Of a stretch of DNA of 64,000 nt, positions 34,371 through 45,599 are shown piece by piece. The first letter of the stretch is position 1. Each line of letters opens with the position of its first letter. The position numbers and the translations under genes are program-made. The notes below the pieces were generated by a model. That model searched no databases and was not told the DNA's origin. It saw only the letters and a program-made list of their open reading frames with translations. The DNA is from Larix kaempferi (lineage: Eukaryota; Streptophyta; Pinopsida; Pinales; Pinaceae), in the NCBI GenBank assembly GCA_027924585.1, contig BSBM01000965.1, forward strand, positions 124,001 through 188,000, read 5' to 3'.

Positions 34371-34830
34371 GTGTGTAGGTTTCTGATTATTCTTGATTTT
34401 TGTTAAATTCTACAATAGAATTGCATTTAGATGATGTTGTTATTGTTGTGCCTTAACATTATCATCCTTAAAACTATGTAGTTCAACTTTAAGGCTTCTC
34501 ATTGTTTCCAACATTTCCAAAGGTGTAACTGGCTCTCATTTGTCATTTAGTTCCACCCAGATTTCTTCTTCTCGTGATGGTTGATTTACTACCCCTTATT
34601 GGCTAGGATATTCCTCCATGTAGATTGATAATTTTTTTCATCCTCTTATATGTGATCCACCCTTCAATCTCAATCCTCCTCCTAAGCCAAAAATTCCTAA
34701 GTTTGTCCTAGCTCCTCTCTAGTCCTTTTTGTATCCAATGTTAAATTATGCAATTGATTCAGTATGGATCTTTGATCTTCGATTCCAAGGGGTAGTTTCT
34801 ATTGGACAAGATTTGGTTGTGTCATCTATA
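34371..34830. other. Unassigned short spacer
   Basis: The plus strand near 34620-34825 reads a Pro-rich, interrupted frame (CDPPFNLNPPPKPKIPKFVL) of unknown origin. Nothing is assignable. Confidence 0.4.
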
Positions 34831-35118
34831 TGTTGTTCGGGAATTTTACCCTATAGTGAGGAGAGGAACACTACCAACTTCTGGGGTGACAGGTAAATAC
34901 ATTAATCATATCGCATAGGTTTCTACAAAAGGAAAGAGATCAAGGTTCTTGAAGGCATACCTTATTAACGATGTTCGATCCTAGCTTTCGCTTGCTTCTT
35001 CGATTGATCTTCCACTTGATCCTCCGTTCGATGAACCTGTAATACAATAGATACCTTCCTCAACGTATCTTGACTGATATAACAATGATGAAATTGAAAT
35101 GCAATTTAAACATCAAAT

Positions 35119-35724
35119 TGATCCAGATTTATGTGTGAACGAAATAAAAGAGTATTTACATAATCATATACAGAGATATATTGCAAAGAACACAGTGATA
35201 CAGTAAACACACATTCTATTAAATAGCGGAAATAGAACAAACTGTAAAATACAATAGCTGAAATGGTGGTAGCTGTCTCCGAGAAGAGATGTGGCCGCTA
35301 TGCTCATTCATGCCAAGATGAATACAAAGAGAGGCCGAAAGGACCTATTTATCATAAGAACGAGGGAAAGAATCCCAAACATCTAAAAACCTAACCCTAG
35401 AAGATGAACCTTCATAAAGTTTGCGGCCCCAAGGTGGTTAGTTGAACAATCAACTTCCTGGGGTTATAACTTTTGCATACGATCTCCGTTTGGGGCGCTC
35501 AATAGCTCGTTGGAAAGATCTATCTGAGGAATACACTGGGGACCCTAAAATAGATAAGCTTTGTCTGACCACGATTTCCCAAAAAACGTCGTTTAGGGCC
35601 TCAAAATGGCCCCGGAAGTTTGGGACTCGAAGAACTATAGAAAAATTACTAGAAAATTGGCAAAATGGGAAATTGCTTTGAGCCAGTGGAATAGGTGGGT
35701 GACCATCGATATCCATCTGGATCA
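35119..35724. repeat. Solo LTR, 606 bp
   Basis: Termini TGATCCAGAT and ATCTGGATCA are perfect 10-bp inverted repeats, flanked by CAAAT on both sides (35114-35118, 35725-35729). The related LTR at 48355-49371 lacks it. TG...CA ends and a 5-bp duplication point to an LTR rather than a DNA transposon; a MITE-like origin is less likely. Orientation is unknown. Confidence 0.85.
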
Positions 35725-35987
35725 CAAATAAAATCAAGCATTTAATCCAAACAAATATGCAATCCACTAGATATTTGATTGGGATGGGAAAGGTATTTCA
35801 ACCTTTATTGTCAAAAGCAAATAATCAGTACAATTATACCTGATCATTCAGAGTGCTTGTGCAACTAGATCCTAGGCTCCTGCTCTTCACACTAACTTTG
35901 GAATTCCTCCAGCATAACAACCCTTAATGCATAGTTTTTCCTCCTCTCTCTCATCTATCCCCCTTGTATTTATGGGACAAGGTAGAT

Positions 35988-37367
35988 GTAACGTACCCAC
36001 CCATCCATCCAAGGCAAGGGAGGGAACATGATGCCAATCTCTGGGGCTTTCACATAAAACTCAGCCCATTCATTAGATTCAGAACCATAAATTAAATGTG
36101 TGCAGATGCAAATCAGTTAAACACGCACAACGGAATAAAACATATTCTTCCACACACTCTTCATATGCATTCAACATATCAATAACATTCATTAATTTAA
36201 GCATTGCAGAAGTAGATACATAGACAGAAAACACTTATCTTTGTTGTGCAATTGTCCCAAAACAACTAGTTATGTCACTGCAACGTTCCACTAACCGTAG
36301 GCTCTTTGACGACATATACTCAGTTCGTCCGAAGGCCACCCCCGAGCTGGGCATGATTCTTACAAGAAAAAGGGGACATTCAGCTCATACACAACCAATT
36401 AAGCATTTCATCAGTGAGCCAAGCCAGTCCATAGCTGGGTTAATCAGGCTACATCAGAACCATGGATGCTTACACTCAAGCTCAATCCAAAACAATGGAG
36501 ACCCACAACCCATACCCCAACATACTCTTTTCTCACAAAGAAAGCACAATCATTGGGAAGGGATACACATTTAACAATGGGATTTAGAATAGGATGGTCA
36601 TAGGTTTTCTCCAATTCGTTTCCAGCCAAAAACAAATTATGGAATGGGGAAAAACACTCACATGGAGGAAAACGATTTCTTCCCCAACTAACTGAGCATT
36701 CAACAGCAAAACGATCTCTATGGAACCCCTTGTTCGATTCCCCTTCTTCCCCACTAGTATACAACACAAAAACGCTCTTCTCCCAGTTGAGAATGAAGGA
36801 AAACACATAAGTTCGATGGGGAAAAATGCCCAGCAAGCTCCTAACTGGTGAGAGAGCCCAACTAGTTGATGGATAATGGCCTGGGGAGAAATTCATGGCT
36901 CTTTTCTTCCCCAAGAAGCAAAACACAATTTCCCATGCAGGGTGGCTTTCCCATACCCGAATTTGGACAACCATACCTCTCATTCCCCAAGGCATTAACT
37001 ACATGAACCAACTCTTGGAAGAAATCAATGATTGGGTACAAAAGTCAACATGGGTAGTTGAGGGTTTGATGTATTCTCTCATTGACACTTGACTTGACTG
37101 GCTCCAAGGGTTTGAATATTTTCCCTCCCAATTCCTTATAAAATCATGCCCCCATCTCTTGTTGCATTACATAGCTAGTTGTGGGTATTTTATTAAAATG
37201 CATATTTACATGATATTCACAATTCCATTGTGCATGGCTAGCAGATAAACCATATGCATAAATAAATCAATGGCGGGGCCTTGGCCTTGAGCTCCTCACC
37301 ATGATTTCATAACAATATTACATCATTTACAATTTTAATGCCATGGGGTCAAACTGGGGACGTTACA
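35988..37367 (-). repeat. Solo LTR (TGTAATGTCCCC family), 1380 bp
   Basis: Ends TGTAACGTACCC and GGGGACGTTACA are inverted repeats with one mismatch. Flanks are GTAGA and GTAGG, a duplication with one change; the empty site is visible near 48890. It is an inverted relative of 31082-32634. No internal coding remains. Confidence 0.9.
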
Positions 37368-37844
37368 GTAGGCAATTTGGATCAAGAGGTAGTTTGATTG
37401 GGAAGTTGAGGAAGTTGCAAAACCAACTTCAACTAATCCCAATTCCTCAAATTATTATATTTTTGATTACTTTTTAAGATGTGCGCGAGTCTTTCACAGT
37501 AGAGTAGAGCACAATATGCAACTTCATTGCTTTACAACCAGCGTTTGCATGATTTTTTAAGGTGTGCGCTAGTTTTCTTAAGCAAAGTAGGTCATACTAG
37601 CAGGTGTGCGCTACTGTTATGCTTGTAGAGTAGGGTACATTCCAAGAAATGTGTTACTATGATGCCTGTAGGGTAGTGCACATGTCAAAAGGTAGGGTAA
37701 AACAGGGTCTTGTCAGCTGCTGAGGGGCAAATCAAGTCCATGCATCACTTAGGGAAATCTTGCTCTTCAATCCATGTTGTCCTTTTGTGTGATCGACAAC
37801 TTAATGTGATCATGGACGGAGAAGTGCAGATTTGACCTATAACA

Positions 37845-39180
37845 TATGCCCCCTAATGTGTGAGGTCAAAGGGAAACGATGGCCGAAATACATTATAATT
37901 CCAAGTCAGCGGAGGAGCAAGAAACCACAAAACCAAGTCACAAAAGTATCTGAAATAATGATCAAGGTCAACGAGCAATTACAATCTTAACATCATATAG
38001 TTGTGTAGCATGATACAACATGATCTCCGATACATAACTGGGAGATGTATATATAGCATGGCCACTGAAATACAAGCGTGGATCCATGTCAGAATGAGAG
38101 ATCATAGCCATAACGAAAAACTGGATCTATGTCTCATGGAGAGCCAAAATGAGTGAGGCTCAGTCTTGCATAGCTTGAGTGATAAAATAATGAGGTAATG
38201 CTATCAAAATATCAAGGTCTTCATCCAAACAACCCAAGGTACAAACCCTAACCATGTGAATAAATGAGCTGAATTCGAACATGGGGGAATCGTTTGATTA
38301 CTGGTCATTGATGTATACCATTAACAAACGTGAGGGCTTCCACTGATAATGATAATGGGGCCCAAGGTACCTAGTACAATCCAAAAAGTCTGAATAAGAG
38401 GACTTGAAGTCGAACACTTGAGGAACCTTTCAAATAAGAGACATTGATGTATTCTCATAATTCGACAGCGAGGGAAATTGCCATTGGTGACTGCAATCCC
38501 CAAGGTACTAACTGGAACTCTAAACTTCATTCCCAGAGAAAAATGAGTTGATGTTGATGGGAAGAATTTTGTTGGAAGGGAGGCCTTAAGGAATCCTCCA
38601 TCATCCAACACGAGGAACACTCAAATGGTATGAGCTGATGTGGAGTAGGACATGTAACAAGACTGACAATAGAATGGCCGACACATGAGGTCAAGGTAAA
38701 TTGCAGAATGGATGACACAGGCTATATCCTTGAACAGTGAGCATGACACAAAGTGACTTAGGAAGTTTTCAACATGATGGGAAGTGATATATAAGCATGT
38801 GATGTAGGAGACATTAGCAGACCCTCCATATAGTTGGAAGATAACCAACCAGGGGAGTAAACAACTTGTAGATAAGGTTCACCCTAAGGTCAAAAACTAA
38901 ACCCAATTGAAATGATAGACTCAAATAGGTGCTGTGTTCAAGGATAGAATTGAATGAACTGCCTTTGAAACTACAAGATGTGATATACCCTTCTTATCCC
39001 TTATTCTTTTTAGATAAAAGAATACCTTTCTTGTTGTTTTAATGAGTCCAAGAAAGAATGAAAACTCAGTAGATCCAACCATGTAAAGAGTTTAACGAGC
39101 CCATGGGAGGAAGACTCAGGACCTTCTTCATTGTTTACAGAGTTTGAAAAAGAGATAGAAGAATACTCTATAATACTGAT
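37845..39180 (-). other. 3' spacer of the Ogre-like element
   Basis: No pol domain is recognised. The stretch 38250-38620 resembles 7170-7530 in the Gag-only element, in the same orientation relative to gag (shared AGAGACATTGATGTATTC and CCAAGGTACTA blocks). The longest frame (38321-38620, minus) overlaps it but is not recognised. Confidence 0.6.
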
Positions 39181-39184
39181 CTCT

Positions 39185-39475
39185 GGATTTTAATATCGAG
39201 CCGAGATCTATTCTTGCTCGCCGGTGTTTTTAATTTTAAGGAGTCTGAAAAACTTAAACAATAAATCCATACACCTACTTGTGGATTTTAATATCGAGCC
39301 CAAGTAGGTTAATGCTTGTCGGTGTTTTCCTGTTTATAGAGTCTAAAAACTTAAACAATCCTCTATTTACCCTCTCGTGGATTTCACATCGAGCCCGAGC
39401 AGGTGAGTGCTCGCTTGGTGTTTTCATGTTTCGAGAGCCTAAAAACTCTAAAGAAGGATCCAAAAGGTCCTTTTT
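39185..39475 (+). repeat. ~97-bp tandem repeat, three units
   Basis: GGATTTTAATATCGAGCC recurs at 39185 and 39283 and, as GGATTTCACATCGAGCC, at 39379 (spacings 98 and 96). Each is followed by a GGTGTTTT and a GAGTCTRAAAAACTT-like block. Confidence 0.88.
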
Positions 39476-39763
39476 CATAAAGTTAGTCTCCTCCCTCGAA
39501 AAAGTGTAAAACAATGGAAGAAGAACTTTTCTAGCCACAGATGACTAGAGTATTCCTTTTTCGTAAGTAATCCACAAAAGACCGAAAAAGGGTTAAACTT
39601 ATACTTAAGCAGATGGGCCTTCAATTCCTTTAATGAGCTTGAAGAGGACAAGTCTGCTCAGCAATCTTGTCATATTTAAAGAGTCTAACAAGAGCTTAGA
39701 GAGAACTCCATAAAAATCGTTTTCGTAAAATTTTAACGAGCCCGAAAAGTAAACTTGTGACCT

Positions 39764-39967
39764 CCTTACTATTTTTAACGAGCTCAAAGGAGAGATGGAA
39801 GAATGCTCATATCCTCCTTACTATTTTTAACGAGCTCGAAGAAAAGGTGGAAGAATGCTCGTAACTTCCTTACTGTTTTTAATGAGATCGAAGTGAAGGT
39901 GGAAGAATGCTCGTAACTTCCTTACAATTTTTAATGAGCTCGAAGTGAAGGTGGAAGAATGCTCGAC
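39764..39967 (+). repeat. 52-bp minisatellite, four units
   Basis: CCTTACTATTTTTAACGAGC starts at 39764, 39816, 39868 and 39920, an exact 52-bp period. Each unit ends GTGGAAGAATGCTC. The last unit overlaps the end of the gag-protease frame. A matching AGCTCGTTAAAAAATGAA appears at 63960 after the related gag-protease in the plus-strand element. Confidence 0.93.
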
Positions 39968-41940
39968 GGTGGATCAATGTCCAAATGAATGGAAGAATGC
40001 ACTATAGACTCTAGGAAAAATTCATCAGAGGGAAGTATATTATCCCAGATGGAACACATATCTAAACATTCAGATGGAGTCATCACCTGGTCAATTGCCG
40101 GGACCCAGTCTCGAGAAGGTAAGCATGAATTCAGAGGCTTATTCTCAGTAGAAATTGGACTCAAGGAACAATATGCCACATAATTTGATTGTGACATAGT
40201 AGTGCCTACTAATGGGGAACATACCTAGTTTATAGTTGGGTAATAAGAGGGATCAACAAATGTAAGTTGATCGATGGTGACAATGCTTTCGTTGTGAGGA
40301 AAAGGCATCACACGAAAGAGCGTAGACACCACAACCTACATAGTATATACGTAATCATGCCCTAGGATCATATCAAAGTCCATAGGGTCCTTTAAAACCA
40401 TAAAATCAACTAAGACTGTTTTTCCACCCAAAGTAACGGGTACTTGAGGAAGGAATCCCAATGGTTCACTAGGTCTTTTATCGAAAGTCAACGGCCAATT
40501 AATAGCTGGAACAAGGTTAGGAAAACCTAAATCTCTCCAAGCATAAGGGGATAAGATACTAACAGAGGCTCCTTCATCTACAATACATCGATGAACCACA
40601 TGGTTGCCGATATCAACCTTTATATGGAAAGGTGGAGAAGAAGGAAGGTGAGTCCCAATTAGACTATTCCAATCAAAGGAAATGATCCCAGAGCTTGGTA
40701 GGGGTTCACTCGGCACAAATTCAGTCCTCCCCATTTCAGAAACATCCGAACTGATAATGCAGAAGACTTCCAGGACAAGTGCATTAGTATCCGAAGGACT
40801 GATGGGATCGATCGAAGATTACATTGATTCGATCGCTTCACTCTCCAAAGGAAGAGTGGGGTTGATCAAAGATTGCATTGGTTCAACCATTTCATCAACC
40901 AAAGGTTGATCAGGCTGTTGAGAATCTATAGACAAATCAGGAGAAAAGGATCCTTCAGACATGGACCACACTCTCCGCACCTCTGGAATAGTAGGGCACC
41001 GGTGAGTAAGGTGATCTCCCTTACAAAGTTTACAAGGTAACTTTGGCTTATGTCCTATAATATTAGACTCCGTAACAAAAACAATACTCTCAGCATGACT
41101 AGCATTGGCTGACAGCTTGCCCCCAGCATGACTTGCATTGGTTGGTTTCTCAGAAGTAGAAGAATTTTGAACTATGGACCACACTCTTTGCACCTCTGGA
41201 ATAGCAGGGAATCGGTGAGTAAAATGGTCTCCCTCATAAAACTTACAAGGGAACTTAAGCTTCTGTTTATTAGGTTTGTCAACAATGTCAACATTCTCAG
41301 CATGACTTGCAGTGGCCGATTCAGTGTCTCTAGTATGACTCACAGGAACTGGTGACTTGTCATTAATATGACTAGCAGTGATCAATGACGTGTCCTCAAC
41401 TTGAGAAACAATGGTTGAAGACATGCTTTCAGTATGATTTGCAGTGATTGAAATTTTTCTCCCAGCATGACCCTCAGAGGCTGGGTGGTGAGGTTCAGTA
41501 TGATTTCCAGTGATTGAACAAGTTCTCCCAACATGACCACCAGAGGTTGGGTGGGTGCCCCCAGCATGACCTTCAGAGGCTAGGTGGTTGCCCCCTTGCT
41601 TTGGCATCTTCTTCCTATTCTTCCTCCATCTATTCCTTTTAGATTGCTGGTTACTAGTATTACTACTTTCACCACATGAGGTAGAAGGAGGAGGAGAAGA
41701 TGCTACTGGCGAAGTGCGCATAGGGTTCTTCTACTCTAGATGTGAAGTACTTACTTGAGAAGCATCAGGAGCATGCAAGGCATTCGGAGTGGAAAACAAC
41801 CAAACCGGTAGCCCTATAGTGAATCTTGAAGGATTCAAAGTAGCCATTAAGGGAGTACCAATGTTCCCAATGAATGGAAAAGCACAAGGGGCCCCTTCAA
41901 CAGGGGTGCCTTGATTGGTGCTCACTGGGGTGCTATCCAT
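39931..41940 (-). pseudogene. Ogre-like Gag-protease (family shared with 62382-63926)
   Basis: One frame from ATG 41940 with at least four in-frame stops. The N-terminus (GAPCAFPFIGNIGTPLMATL, then TIGLPVWLF) is followed by a Lys/Arg-rich region and a long stretch of imperfect HAG/HTE-type repeats. Two knuckle motifs come next: one decayed (FYEGDHFTHRFP, near 41200) and one intact (CKLCKGDHLTHRCP, CX2CX3HX4C, near 41015). The retropepsin region is at 40340-40700 with IVDEGASVSILSPYAWRDLG as active site (Glu where Ser or Thr is usual) and MILGHDY. A canonical Gag helical core (the WF/WY region) is not recognisable, which is odd for this group. A further 130 residues follow before the minisatellite. 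No RT follows. Confidence 0.85.
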
Positions 41941-41944
41941 AGTT

Positions 41945-43770
41945 CTGACTCAATGGGCCAGAAATATCTAAGGCCAACTAAGGGCGAGAAGCTCTGGGAT
42001 GATCAGGTCCCAGAACAAGCTAGTAGAGCATCGAAGAACAGTTATACGGCATCCAGTTTAGGTCCTCTGGGTGCAAGCGTTTGAATCACAAAACTGCCCT
42101 CTCGGGATTACTGAAAAGGGTTACCTTCCGTATCTGTCCTAGGTACAATGAAAATAGCCTTTCACTGTGTTGGCCAGGAAATGTGTCCTATTGGCCAACT
42201 AATGGAAAAACAACCCACACACTCGACTTAGTGCAATCTCGTATGTGTTTGGAATAAATTTTTTTCACAGGATCAAGGCCCTGCTGCTTGTGTGCTATGC
42301 TCTCAAGGTTAGAGAGTCTCTCAGGGTGAGTGTAATCCAAGTAAAGTCAATTCACTTTGCAGACTAGAGAAAATTTAAGCTAAAAATTATCTAATTCTAA
42401 GAGCTATCTAATACTAAAAGAAAAATCAAACATTAGTAGCTCCTAAGTTTATTCTATGATAAGGCAAATACAAATGATCTATCTAAAAAAAAGAAGTTAG
42501 CTTCCTATCTTGGCCAAGAGCATAGATTGGTTTATTGATCTAAAGTTCGACACAATAAATATATTCACTAACTATAGATCGGTAGAGAAATCCCCAATCA
42601 TAGAAGTAAATTTAAATCATCTCACAATGGATAAACATCTATTGTAAAATAATTCCATAAAAATTCCAAACTAAAGTCAAAATTCCTAACTAGATATACT
42701 GTTCTGAAAGTGCAGAAATACATATAATTATTTTGCTAACTTGGAAGTGAAACACGGTCAAAACACAAGCTAGGAAATAATTAAAATTTATTTATGCAAG
42801 ATTAAAACAATGAAAACAATTCATTTATCCCAATTTTGAAGTAAACCATTTACTTTTCAGATCAGTATATGCATTCGAGTTCTACATAGATCTTTCAAAT
42901 ACAATAGTAAGATATATATATATACGGAATTAGAAGATGACAAAGAGTGATCAACAAAGCAATACAACATAAATGTATTAATATTATAAAGACTTAGCTA
43001 GAGTCTCCATTTGTTCTGCAATATCCAACAACTCTCAGAAGAAGTTCAGAGAAAAATCAAAATACACAGAAGGAAATATAATACTATATCATGTATATCT
43101 CTCGAATGTCTCAGAAATCGAATCCTGTACCATGTTTTGAAAATGTTTATATAGAAAAACAACAAACCCCTAATTCTCTAACTGTCCTATTTTCATGGAA
43201 CCATGTAGACTTCTACCCAGTTTCATAATCGAGATCATAACAACTTGATATGAATCTTGCCACGATTTCAGGCATACTGTTGAGTAACATTTGGGAGAGA
43301 GAAATGAAGGAAATAACCGACTTACTAGACGAATCCAACGTCGTGAATCTTTTGCATGAAATTAATTTTGCAACCAAGAAATCAATCGACCATCAGCCAT
43401 CAAAATAGGGACACGCTTCCAACAATATAGCGAGTAGTTACACATTTGCAGCATTTGAAGACAAGTAAGTTCCAGCTATACAACTTGCACAACTACCAGT
43501 AACAAAATCGATCCACATCTCTAGCCAAGATAACCTGCAGTTATCAAACAGAATTCAGTTAACAAAGTAAAAAGGTAATAAAAGAAATATCAATAGGATG
43601 CCTGCAGAATTTTAATTCTGTAGGTATCCTTATATATGAAAGAAAACTTTGCAAAAATGAAATTCCAAGACGTAAAATTACTAACCTATATGAGCCGATT
43701 CTAATTCATTTGCCTGACAAAGTTTAAATCGTAAAAAAAAAATTAAACTTTGTTTCATAAACAAAAAATA
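41945..43770 (-). other. Spacer between extra ORF and gag-protease
   Basis: 1.8 kb, AT-rich, with no coherent frame. A (TA)n run lies at 42910-42924. A long untranslated gap between the extra ORF and gag is known from Ogre-type elements. Confidence 0.6.
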
Positions 43771-45590
43771 TCAAGCATTAGGGGATCTTTCAACAGAAAG
43801 TCGAATTGGCACATTCCTCCTCGCTTCATCTAGCTTAGCTTTGAACTTTGCAGCTCTCACATTCGCAATCTTACTCTGTTTGATCAATTTCTTATTTTTC
43901 ATCATCAAATTCTTTCTACAAACCTTGTATTCATTTTTTCTGTCGTTCACACATTTCCATTTGTTTTTCTAGGTAATCAAATTAGCCTTCAAACTCCCAA
44001 CTTCTTCCATGGCGGATGCATTCACGAATCTAGCCTCTTTCAGATCAGTTTCCAAAGATGATATGACCTAAGCATAAGGGATTGGGAGAGATTGTTCTGC
44101 TACTCCTACATTTGGCTTTTCAATACCTCTAACCTCTATACGTGGCTCCTGATCGACTTCTTGATCTAGGTTAGGCATAGGGTTTGATCGTTGAGCGCTC
44201 TGAGCCCTAATTTCAGAGGAAGACACATACTTGAGATCAAGGACTATAGGAACAACTGGAATTTGATTTGGTTTAGTCTCCACAGAATCGCTTAGTTCAA
44301 CAACAGGGGCATCCCATGCACTCAGATTTCTACCCGCAAGAAGTGCGGCAGTCATGCTACGGGTAGTTCGGCGAATCGCCTGATTACTCAGCACCTTACT
44401 AATTTCATCATCGGCCGATTCATTAATGACATTTGTCTCTGGATATGGAAGGCTGTCATTTGGACTGGGTGGAACTGCCGTGGAACTACTTGTTTGAGGC
44501 TAAGGATCACCAACAGGTGTCTCAGGGTTCGCATTAGACTTGACCTTAGGGCCATCATCACATAGGGTCTGACCAAGTTCTTGTATCCCATCGTTTGGAT
44601 CGCTCTGGGAACTAGACTCTTCTATCTTAGGCTCACCTACCTCTATCCCGACACGTCTTTTCCTAGTTCTGGACCTACATTGGGGCCACTCATCATTTTC
44701 CCCAAATCCATTCCGGGCAAGGAAAGATTCCCAGGTATCACCCAACTCTCCCATTCAATGTGAAATAAGAATCTTTATAAGCCCATGGTGAAACAAGATT
44801 CGTTCCTTCTCTCCTACATTATTCTAATAAGCACAAACCATCTTCTGCAAGCTACTTAAGAAGTAATATGGCATACTCACATGATGTCCTTTGAAAATCA
44901 TTAATAGCTGAAGATGATAGAACTGAGTTTGAGAAAGTCGACCTTCGCAGGTGACGTACCTGATAATTATCCCAAGCAATGCTCGCCATTTCAATTTCAA
45001 CTTCCGGGAAGGAAAACCTGATTTCGATTCAATTTGCCAGTTAGCTGGGGTCAAAAAATCCTTCCAGTCATCGTTCTTTATATGTTTTCCCTTATACCAG
45101 TGTTCTCCTACCATGGGAAAACCTAACGCCTGTGAAACGAATTCCTCTGTTAATTATAGCTCAAGGTCCCTAATTTGAGCCTTAATACCGTCAAATGACG
45201 TTGCAAATGCCCTAGAAACCACTAAATTAAAACCAGAGAATTTCTACTAAAAGCCCAACCATCCTGCCTTATCCACCCATTTACGACATTCTGGAGCACT
45301 GTCTAAATATTCATCCCAATGAGCTCGATTCTTGAGATATGAGCCATGATAGAAACTACACAAGCTTCAGGGATTTTCAAAACCCTAACTGAGAAGCGAA
45401 ATGGGGCTAACATCGGCCTGTGCAAGTTTAACAAAACCCCAACCAACTTCATTTCACCAGGGTACTGTGAACATTCATGCGTAGTCATGGAATGCAGGGT
45501 CATGATGTCTTCGAATTGGAAAGGGTTGACAGCACCTGCAGAAAAATTATGGTGCCATAATATCCCTCAGAAAAATGACAAGTGGGGGGA
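43771..45590 (-). pseudogene. Extra ORF upstream of gag (Ogre/Athila ORF1-like)
   Basis: A minus-strand frame from about 45350 to TGA 43771-43773, with several stops and one frameshift near 45310. Readable parts are NRAHWDEYLDSAPECRKWVD, LTPANWQIESKSGFP, LLGIIIRYVTCEGRLSQTQF and MPYYFLSSLQKM; then an acidic, Ser-rich and Arg-rich middle and a Lys-rich helical C-terminus (KKLIKQSKIANVRAAKFKAK). The upstream frame (45303-45590) follows TTTTTCTGCAG, which resembles a splice acceptor. The pattern recalls hypothetical ORF1 proteins of Athila/Ogre elements, whose function is unknown. Resemblance is from memory of family patterns, not a search. Confidence 0.65.
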
Positions 45591-45599
45591 TAGTTAGAC

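Larger units (their letters stand above)
34831..37844 (-). repeat. 3' LTR of the Ogre-like element, with two insertions
   Basis: Begins TGTTGTTCGGG and ends CCTATAACA. It aligns with 48355-49371 except at 35119-35729 and 35988-37372, which are the nested solo LTRs plus target duplications. The copy at 48355 shows the empty sites (AAACATTAAATACAATC and AAGGTAGGCAG). Confidence 0.93.

Noticed and set aside
35119-35724. Possible MITE or DNA transposon because of 10-bp inverted ends
   Set aside because: TG...CA termini and a 5-bp duplication fit a solo LTR better; no transposase-type terminal motif is seen.
36272-36995. Frames of 100 and 183 codons
   Set aside because: Inside a solo LTR of the same family as 31082-32634, without conserved protein between the two.
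39185-39967. CRISPR-like array
   Set aside because: Units are head-to-tail minisatellites without unique spacers, in a plant retroelement.
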